This document shows positions 5,309 through 10,749 of a stretch of DNA of 10,749 nt, one piece after another. Under the pieces are notes generated by a model. That model saw only the letters and a list, made by a program, of their open reading frames with translations. It was not told the origin of the DNA and ran no database searches. Source of the stretch: JAZLIL01 sp045617405 (GTDB taxonomy: Bacteria; Bacillota; Clostridia; Lachnospirales; Lachnospiraceae); contig JAZLIL010000179.1 in the NCBI GenBank assembly GCA_045617405.1, positions 1-10,749 on the forward strand, read 5' to 3'. Position numbers and translations under genes: made by a program. Positions within the stretch are counted from its first letter, which is position 1; each line of letters begins with the position of its first letter.

Positions 5309-6532
5309 ATGAAAGAGAAACTGACTAAAAACCTTGGATTGAAAATCGTATCAGTGATTATCGCAGCGATTCTGTGGTTCACTATTATGAACATCAGTGA
5401 GCCTGTTTCTTCTGCGACTTTCTACGATATTCCCGTAAAGATTATTAACGATGAGGTTATTACGGCAAAGGGCTATCAGTACAGCATCGAATCGGGCGAG
5501 ACGGTTACTATCAGGGTTCGCGGCAGAAGAAAGATTGTCGACAGCCTTGAACAGGACAGGTTTGAGGCAGTGGCTGATTTCTACACGTTAAACAGTATGA
5601 ATCTCGTTGCGATTGAGGTTACGTATCCGGGCTACACAGAAAACGACCTTGAGATTATCGCAAGGACAGAGCATATGGCTATACGCCCCGAGGAGTCAGC
5701 GAACCGGTTCTTTGCAATCAGAACAGAGCTTGCAGGTGAGGTACCCGAGGGCTACACGGCATTCGAGGCAACGGCGATTCCCGGACTTGTGGAGGCGGTT
5801 GCGTCAAAGACCCAGATGGAAAACATTAAGGAGCTGGTTGCCCAGATTGACTGCACGGGCAGGACAGAATCCTTCGATACTGTTGCAAAGCTTGTTGCCT
5901 ATGACACAAACGGCGAGGTTGTCGATTCAAACAAGCTGACTCTCAGCCAGGAGTCGGTGACAATTAACGTTGAGATACTTCCTGTGAAGGATGTTAATAT
6001 AAAACTCGAAGCAACAGGTGAGGCGGCCAAGGGATACTTTGTTTCGACCATTGACTACGCACCTACTACGATTAAGATTGCGGCAAGGCAGGCACTTCTT
6101 AAGAATCTTGACGAGATGGTTGTAAAGATCGATGTCACGGACATCTATTCTGAAACAGAGAGAACAATCAATGCGCAGGAGTATGTAAGCCTGTATCTTG
6201 GCGATGAGTATCATGTTATCGATGATGAGATAATTTACGTCAAGGTCGGAGTCAGCCTCCTTGACAGAAAGAGGATAGACCTTGTAGCGGACGACATCGA
6301 GATTAGAAATCTTGCCCCGGGGCTTTCGGTTGTCGAGTATGTGACAACGCCACTTATCGGAGTGAGAGGCGAGCAGGAGGATCTTGATGCGATAACGCCC
6401 GGTGATCTGAAGCTCTTCATTGACCTTGCGGACTGCGGTGAGGGAACCCACTCAAAGCTTCTGCAGAACGAGTACGAGGGGAATCTTCTTGTTGAGAGCA
6501 GCAGTGTCCTTGTTGTTATCGGAAAAAAGTAG
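5309..6532 (+). CDS. cdaR: CdaA regulatory protein CdaR (YbbR-domain protein)
   Basis: A 407-residue membrane-anchored protein. A short basic N-terminus (MKEKLTKNLGLK) and one membrane segment (about 11-28, with ILWFTIMNIS) are followed by an extracellular region of about four YbbR-like beta-rich repeats, roughly 36-122, 133-225, 226-312 and 318-404. Recurrent signs are a domain opening of the form FYDIPVKI or NIKLEATG, and a closing strand of alternating hydrophobics such as ESVTINVEI or DEIIYVKVGV. CdaR proteins interact with CdaA through the membrane and tune cyclic di-AMP synthesis. The frame is open further upstream to 5252 inside cdaA, but ATG 5309 with GAGGA (5300-5304) before it is the start expected for the family and gives a seven-base gap from cdaA. 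The ending VLVVIGKK is clean. glmM, the usual third member of this cluster, does not follow. Confidence 0.92.
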   Translation: MKEKLTKNLGLKIVSVIIAAILWFTIMNISEPVSSATFYDIPVKIINDEVITAKGYQYSIESGETVTIRVRGRRKIVDSLEQDRFEAVADFYTLNSMNLVAIEVTYPGYTENDLEIIARTEHMAIRPEESANRFFAIRTELAGEVPEGYTAFEATAIPGLVEAVASKTQMENIKELVAQIDCTGRTESFDTVAKLVAYDTNGEVVDSNKLTLSQESVTINVEILPVKDVNIKLEATGEAAKGYFVSTIDYAPTTIKIAARQALLKNLDEMVVKIDVTDIYSETERTINAQEYVSLYLGDEYHVIDDEIIYVKVGVSLLDRKRIDLVADDIEIRNLAPGLSVVEYVTTPLIGVRGEQEDLDAITPGDLKLFIDLADCGEGTHSKLLQNEYEGNLLVESSSVLVVIGKK

Positions 6533-6564
6533 TACGAGTGAAGTAAGATACAGAGGAAAAGAAA

Positions 6565-8259
6565 GTGAACTACAAAAAATATGTGCGCAGACCCGTTCTC
6601 AATCTTGAAAGCAGGGACTGGCCGGCAAAACAGATTGAAAAGGCACCCGTCTGGTGCAGCGTTGATCTTCGTGACGGCAATCAGGCGCTTATCGAGCCGA
6701 TGGTTGTGGATGAGAAGCTTGAATTGTTCAAGCTTCTTATTGAGATGGGATTTAAGCAGATCGAGGTCGGATTTCCGTCTGCTTCGACTGTTGAGTACGA
6801 TTTTGTCCGCCATATCATCGAGTGTAATCTGATACCCGATGACGTGACGATTCAGGTTGTTGTTCCCTGCCGTGAGCACCTGATAAGGAGAACCTTCGAG
6901 TCGGTTGCCGGAGCAAAGAACGTTATTTTCCACATCTATAATCCGACATCCGTCCTCCAGAGGGACGTGGTGTTCAACGCGACAAAGGACGAGATAAAGA
7001 AGATTGCGACAGATGCGGCGCAGCTTGTCCTTGAAGGGCGGAACAGCTTCCCCGGGAACATGATGCTTGAGTACTCTCCCGAGAGCTTTACAGACACAGA
7101 GCCCGAGTTTGCTCTTGAGGTCTGCAATGCCGTGCTTGACATCTGGAAGCCAACAAAGAGGAACAAGTGCATCATTGATTTTCCGGCAACGGTCGAGACA
7201 AACACGCCGAATGTTTTTGCGGATTCCATTGAGTGGCTTAACAAGAACCTGAATTACCGCGATTCGATTATTCTTAGCATTCATCCTCACAACGACCGCG
7301 GAACCGGCGTTGCAATCAGCGAGCTCGCCCTTCTTGCCGGCGCGCAGAGAATCGAGGGGACGCTCTTTGGTAACGGCGAGAGGACCGGAAACGTCGATCT
7401 TCTGACCATCGCTCTTAATATGTTTTCTCAGGGCGTTGACCCTAAACTTAATCTTGACAACATCCTCCACATTCGAGAGGTATATGAAAGACTGATAAAG
7501 CTTCCCGTTCCGGAACGTCATCCCTATGCCGGAGATTTTGTTTTCACGGCATTTTCGGGTGGCCATCAGGATGCAATAAACAAGGGAATAGCCGCAATGA
7601 AGGCAAGAGGAACAAAAACCTGGCAGGTTCCCTATCTTCCGATCGACCCGAGCGATATCGGCCGTGAGTATGAGTCAATTGTTCGTATTAATTCGCAATC
7701 GGGAAAGGGAGGCGTGGCATTTGTCATGGAATCCTACCACGGTTTCAAGCTTCCGAAGGGCATGGCAAAGGAATTCGCGGCAATCATTCAGGTCATCTCC
7801 GAAGAGAAGCAGGGTGAGGTGAATCCCGATCAGATCATGTGGGAGTTCAAGACTCATTACATCGATGCAAAGGAGCCTTATCACTTCAGGATGATAAGAA
7901 CAGAGGATATTCCGACATCCGAGTACGACTACCATACATGTGCCGAAGTAACCTACACCGATCACGGCGAGACAAAGACATTCTCGGCGCGCGGCAACGG
8001 TCCCATCGATGCCACTAAGGCCGGTGTTGAAGAGGCAGTGGGAAGAAAGCTGAAGATTCTCGACTACTCCGAGCATGCACTCGGAGCAGGTTCCAATGCA
8101 CAGGCAGCAGCCTACATCCATCTCCGTGATGTCAGAAGCGGCTACGAGACCTATGGTGTCGGCGTGAGCTCGTCAACGACACGTGCGGCCGTGCGCGCCA
8201 TTTTCAGTGCTGTCAACAGAATTACACTTCACGAGCAGGAAGAGAATCGGACAAAGTGA
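6565..8259 (+). CDS. leuA: 2-isopropylmalate synthase, long form
   Basis: A 564-residue cytoplasmic enzyme that condenses acetyl-CoA with 2-oxoisovalerate, the committed step of leucine synthesis. The TIM-barrel domain (about 28-310) carries the DRE-TIM signatures: DLRDGNQ (34-40, metal-binding Asp and catalytic Arg), the metal-binding HPH at 240-242 in SIHPHNDRGTG, and EGTLFGNGERTGNVDLL (264-280). A linker region includes YAGDFVFTAFSGGHQDAINKG. The C-terminal regulatory domain (about 435-555), with ARGNGPIDAT and GAGSNAQAAAYI, is where leucine binds in feedback-regulated members. The length and the SRDWP-type opening match the longer LeuA class (actinobacterial-type and some Clostridia) rather than the E. 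coli form. The start is GTG 6565, with GAGGA (6553-6557) seven bases before it. It follows cdaR by only 32 bases with no room for a leader attenuator or T-box, so it probably lacks leucine-specific transcriptional control here. Confidence 0.96.
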   Translation: MNYKKYVRRPVLNLESRDWPAKQIEKAPVWCSVDLRDGNQALIEPMVVDEKLELFKLLIEMGFKQIEVGFPSASTVEYDFVRHIIECNLIPDDVTIQVVVPCREHLIRRTFESVAGAKNVIFHIYNPTSVLQRDVVFNATKDEIKKIATDAAQLVLEGRNSFPGNMMLEYSPESFTDTEPEFALEVCNAVLDIWKPTKRNKCIIDFPATVETNTPNVFADSIEWLNKNLNYRDSIILSIHPHNDRGTGVAISELALLAGAQRIEGTLFGNGERTGNVDLLTIALNMFSQGVDPKLNLDNILHIREVYERLIKLPVPERHPYAGDFVFTAFSGGHQDAINKGIAAMKARGTKTWQVPYLPIDPSDIGREYESIVRINSQSGKGGVAFVMESYHGFKLPKGMAKEFAAIIQVISEEKQGEVNPDQIMWEFKTHYIDAKEPYHFRMIRTEDIPTSEYDYHTCAEVTYTDHGETKTFSARGNGPIDATKAGVEEAVGRKLKILDYSEHALGAGSNAQAAAYIHLRDVRSGYETYGVGVSSSTTRAAVRAIFSAVNRITLHEQEENRTK

Positions 8260-8363
8260 TGCGTCTTAACAGGCAGGTCGGGAAAGGATGCTGACCGGAT
8301 GGCGCTTTTTTGAAGGCAGAGCAGGAAGAAGGCAAAAAACCGAAGCAGCAGAAAGAGGCTAAT

Positions 8364-9149
8364 ATGAGTAAAGCAGTTGATAACTACAAAAAATACAAAC
8401 CGTTTCTGATCGAGCTTATCAGAAAGGACATCAAGCTAAAGTACAGGGATTCCTTCATGGGCCTGCTCTGGACACTTGTTGAACCCTTTCTTTCAATGCT
8501 CGTTCTGGTGTTTATATTTTCAAATTTCCTGGCAAAGGGAAACAAGGGAATGATCAGCTTCCCGGTTTACGTTCTCATAGGCAAGCAGCTTTATTCCTAC
8601 TTTTCGTCGGCAACGAAGTCTTCTCTGAAGACGCTTCGAACCAATGCGCAGATGATAAGGAAGGTCTACGTGCCAAAGTACATGTATCCCCTTGCCTCGA
8701 TACTTTCGAACTACGTAATTTTCGTTATTTCGCTGATTGTGCTTGTTATAGTTGCGGTTGTTGAGAAGGTGCCGCTCACCTGGCACATTTTTGAGGCACT
8801 GATTCCGATGGCAATCCTTCCCGTGATGACTATGGGCGTCGGTCTTCTTCTTGCATCCCTTTCGGTATTTTTCAGGGATCTTGAGTACATCTGGAGCGTC
8901 CTTCTTATGTTCATCATGTACACGAGCGCAATCTTCTATGATGTCAGCAAGATTGCAAACGGCAGGAACGGCTGGGTCTTCAAGGTCAATCCGCTCTATG
9001 CCCTGATTTACAACTTCAGAAATGCCGTCTTCGGCGAGCCCATGAGCATGTATCATTTCTGGCTTGCTCTCGGCTTCAGCGTTTTCATGCTCATAGTCGG
9101 TATCTTAGCTTTCAGAAAGACCCAGGATGATTTCATCCTTTACATTTGA
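8364..9149 (+). CDS. ABC-2 permease of a polysaccharide/teichoic acid exporter (Wzm/TagG-like)
   Basis: A 261-residue integral membrane protein that forms the translocation channel for an undecaprenyl-linked cell-surface polymer. Family signs are the N-terminal amphipathic region with LIRKDIKLKYRDSFMGLLWTLVEP (about 17-40), which precedes the first membrane segment, and six membrane segments in all (about 38-56, 67-83, 109-132, 143-167, 174-196 and 230-249). NPLYALIYNFRNAVF before the last segment is also typical. ATG 8364 is chosen because AAAGAGG (8352-8358) precedes it; a frame extension to TTG 8310 has no good ribosome site. The ATPase partner starts 15 bases after its stop, and a CDP-glycerol transferase follows. 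About 105 bases separate it from leuA, without a clear terminator or promoter. Polymer identity cannot be read from this protein. Confidence 0.9.
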   Translation: MSKAVDNYKKYKPFLIELIRKDIKLKYRDSFMGLLWTLVEPFLSMLVLVFIFSNFLAKGNKGMISFPVYVLIGKQLYSYFSSATKSSLKTLRTNAQMIRKVYVPKYMYPLASILSNYVIFVISLIVLVIVAVVEKVPLTWHIFEALIPMAILPVMTMGVGLLLASLSVFFRDLEYIWSVLLMFIMYTSAIFYDVSKIANGRNGWVFKVNPLYALIYNFRNAVFGEPMSMYHFWLALGFSVFMLIVGILAFRKTQDDFILYI

Positions 9150-9163
9150 TTGGAGATTTTTAT

Positions 9164-10297
9164 ATGAACGACGAGAAGGCATTGAAGCCCGGGAAGGGCA
9201 AAAAGGAATCGGTACTGAGTCCCGAAGAGCTTGAGATGAAAAAGGTATTGAAGCCCTGGAAGGGTAAAAAGGAATCAGAACTGACACCCGAAGAGCTTGC
9301 GGCAAGAAAGGCATGGCGCCGGCAGAAGCGTCAGAGGAAACATCAGAGAAGCATTGAGAGGCGTGCAAGGTACAAGGCTCTTTCTCCCGAGGAGAAGGAA
9401 GCCTTCAAGGCCGAGAAACAAAGAAAGCTCGATGAGCTGCTTGCTGCGATGACTCCCGACCAGCAGAGAAGGTACCTCGAAAAGAAGAAGCTTGACCGCT
9501 GGAGAGTCAGGATGAAGTACGACAAGAACAGGCCGGTCGTAATAAAGGTAAATGATCTTGGGGTGCGCTACCACATCACAGAGGGCAACAAGGTCGACAC
9601 TTTGAAGGAAGCCTTCATAAGGATGACCAAGGGAAAGCTTAAGTACAAGGATTTCTGGGCGCTTCGTCATGTAAGCTTTGAAGTTAAGAAGGGCGACAGG
9701 GTTGCAATCCTCGGTGTCAACGGCGCCGGAAAATCCACGCTTCTAAAGCTTATCAGCGGTGTTCAGAAGCCAACAGAGGGCACCATCGAGACAAAGGGCG
9801 AGATTGTTCCCCTCCTTGAGCTCGGAGCCGGTTTTGATCGTGACTATACGGGCGGCGAGAATATATACCTTTACGGAACGATGCTTGGCAATACAAGAAA
9901 GTACATGGCAGAGCGTTATGACGCTATTGTGGAGTTCTCTGAGCTTGGAGAGTTCATTGACGTTCCCATGAAGAACTATTCATCAGGCATGAAGGCGCGT
10001 CTCGGTTTTGCAATCGCCACTCAGGTTCAGCCGAAGATTCTCCTTCTCGATGAAATCCTTTCGGTAGGCGACGGCAAGTTCAAGCGAAAGAGTCTTACCC
10101 GTATTCGCGAGATGATCGAGGAAAATGGCGTCACGCTGCTTTTCGTAACGCATTCGCTTGCACAGGTCTCGCGCCTTTGCAACAAGGCAATCATCCTCGA
10201 TCATGGCGAGATTGTGATGCAGGGTCCGCTTAAGAAGGTTCTTGCGTATTACGAGCGCGAGTTCCTTGAGGAGGAACCCGGGCACGAAGAGGACTAG
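9164..10297 (+). CDS. ABC exporter ATPase (Wzt/TagH-like) with repeat-bearing N-terminal extension
   Basis: A 377-residue ATPase that powers polymer export with the permease just upstream. The nucleotide-binding domain (about 125-362) has Walker A GVNGAGKST (184-192), the family segment LLELGAGFDRDYTGGENIYL, signature YSSGM (272-276), Walker B ILLLDE (292-297) and the switch His330 in FVTHS. No C-terminal carbohydrate-binding domain follows; the protein ends in an acidic tail. The odd part is the first roughly 120 residues: two 22-residue tandem repeats (6-27 and 28-49, identical at 15 of 22 positions), then weaker copies around SPEEKEAFKAEK (74-85) and TPDQQRRYLEKKK (97-109), all very rich in Lys, Arg and Glu. 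Typical family members start close to the ATPase domain. ATG 9164, with GGAG eight bases before it, is the start; the frame itself runs back only to a TTG at 9146. Confidence 0.92.
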   Translation: MNDEKALKPGKGKKESVLSPEELEMKKVLKPWKGKKESELTPEELAARKAWRRQKRQRKHQRSIERRARYKALSPEEKEAFKAEKQRKLDELLAAMTPDQQRRYLEKKKLDRWRVRMKYDKNRPVVIKVNDLGVRYHITEGNKVDTLKEAFIRMTKGKLKYKDFWALRHVSFEVKKGDRVAILGVNGAGKSTLLKLISGVQKPTEGTIETKGEIVPLLELGAGFDRDYTGGENIYLYGTMLGNTRKYMAERYDAIVEFSELGEFIDVPMKNYSSGMKARLGFAIATQVQPKILLLDEILSVGDGKFKRKSLTRIREMIEENGVTLLFVTHSLAQVSRLCNKAIILDHGEIVMQGPLKKVLAYYEREFLEEEPGHEED

Positions 10298-10343
10298 TAC
10301 AGTTTTCGAAGCGGTTGCTTTTTCAAGAGGTTCAGGCAGAGAA

Positions 10344-10749
10344 ATGCGGCAGTTATTAAAAAAGTTTATTGTTATACTATATAAAGTTATGGCACGAGTT
10401 CTTCCCCTTCGGAAGAATCTTGTCATCTTTAACAGCAATCTCGGGAAGAATTACTCCGGAAACCCGAGAGCCCTCTATGAGGAGCTTGCCGGGAGCGCAC
10501 TTGCGAAGTATTACAAGTGTGTCTGGTGCTTTAATTCCGGTTATTTGAAAAGCATCCGCAATGAATCGGCCGATGCACCGGCAGGTGCCGTGATTGTGAC
10601 ATACGGAAGGCTTCGTTACTATTACTGCATGGCAGTGGCGTCCTACTGGATATTTGATTCAAGGCAGGAGGATTACCTTGTAAAACGTAAGGGCGTGCGT
10701 TATCTGCAGACCTGGCACGGAACTCCCTTGAAGCGCCTCGGACTCGACA
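10344..10749 (+). CDS. CDP-glycerol glycerophosphotransferase family protein (TagB/TagF type), N-terminal part
   Basis: The frame runs open to the window end, so 135 residues are visible and the gene is cut. The translation starts MRQLLKKFIVILYKVMARVL, a basic, hydrophobic membrane-associating helix, and continues LVIFNSNLGKNYSGNPRALY and later YLQTWHGTPLKRLGLD. The NYSGNPRALYE and TWHGTPLK segments are typical of the Glyphos_transf family that adds glycerol- or ribitol-phosphate units to teichoic acid chains. The conserved acid-base and UDP/CDP-binding residues would lie beyond the edge. ATG 10344 has only a weak ribosome site (GGCAGAG); the next Met, at 10389, lacks one as well, and no stronger in-frame start lies upstream. 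It follows the exporter pair by 46 bases and implies that the exported polymer contains a polyol phosphate. Confidence 0.88.
   Translation, partial: MRQLLKKFIVILYKVMARVLPLRKNLVIFNSNLGKNYSGNPRALYEELAGSALAKYYKCVWCFNSGYLKSIRNESADAPAGAVIVTYGRLRYYYCMAVASYWIFDSRQEDYLVKRKGVRYLQTWHGTPLKRLGLD

Noticed and set aside
6235..7566. A 443-codon open frame on the minus strand opposite cdaR and leuA
   Set aside because: It lies antisense to two strongly recognised genes, has no plausible ribosome site or recognisable domain, and its composition reflects the third-codon bias of leuA read backwards.
8276..8314. Possible terminator between leuA and the permease (T6 run)
   Set aside because: Only a 4-bp stem (GGTC/GACC) could be found before the T-run, and it is not adjacent to it.
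10307..10322. Small hairpin GAAGC-GGTT-GCTTT with following Ts after the exporter ATPase
   Set aside because: A 5-bp stem including a G-T pair is too weak to call; the next gene is close and on the same strand.
1..10749. CRISPR arrays, tRNA or rRNA genes, integrases or transposases
   Set aside because: None seen on either strand: no regular direct repeats with spacers, no tRNA cloverleaf and no transposase motif.

Overview
The window looks like chromosomal DNA of a Gram-positive Clostridia bacterium, most likely Lachnospiraceae (Butyrivibrio-like). The supports are low-GC Firmicutes-style ribosome sites (AGGAGG), consensus sigma-A promoters, a cdaA-cdaR pair, a long-form LeuA and a teichoic-acid-type ABC exporter. 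The genus assignment is an inference from gene content and style; no rRNA or other marker is present.

Left part (1-2030): the end of an unrecognised protein cut by the window edge, then a small YbjN-like protein. Next comes a roughly 330-bp nested inverted-repeat element (1068-1396) containing a 54-bp perfect palindromic arm pair. A perfect TTGACA-N17-TATAAT promoter begins at the first base after the element and drives greA, a transcript-cleavage elongation factor. A strong hairpin terminator follows greA and probably serves both strands.

Middle-left part (2042-2790): a second, shorter copy of the repeat motif borders a minus-strand cassette of two small peptides with double-glycine (GG) leaders. 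The promoter-distal peptide is intact and carries a CxxC...CxxC zinc-ribbon-like core. The promoter-proximal one has a good promoter and ribosome site, but its frame is broken twice, each time by one missing base in a homopolymer run (C5 and A7). Restoring one base in each gives a clean 93-residue peptide. No maturation enzyme or peptidase-transporter lies in the window.

Central part (2754-8259): one co-directional run, probably a single operon from the promoter at 2754-2782. It holds two uncharacterised membrane proteins with overlapping start and stop, cdaA (diadenylate cyclase), cdaR (YbbR-domain regulator) and leuA (2-isopropylmalate synthase). The glmM gene that commonly follows cdaR is not there; leuA takes its place.

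Right part (8364-10749): a Wzm/TagG-like permease, a Wzt/TagH-like ATPase with an unusual charged repeat-bearing N-terminal extension of about 120 residues, and the start of a CDP-glycerol glycerophosphotransferase family gene (TagB/TagF type) cut by the window end. Together they suggest synthesis and export of a teichoic-acid-like or other polyol-phosphate cell-surface polymer.
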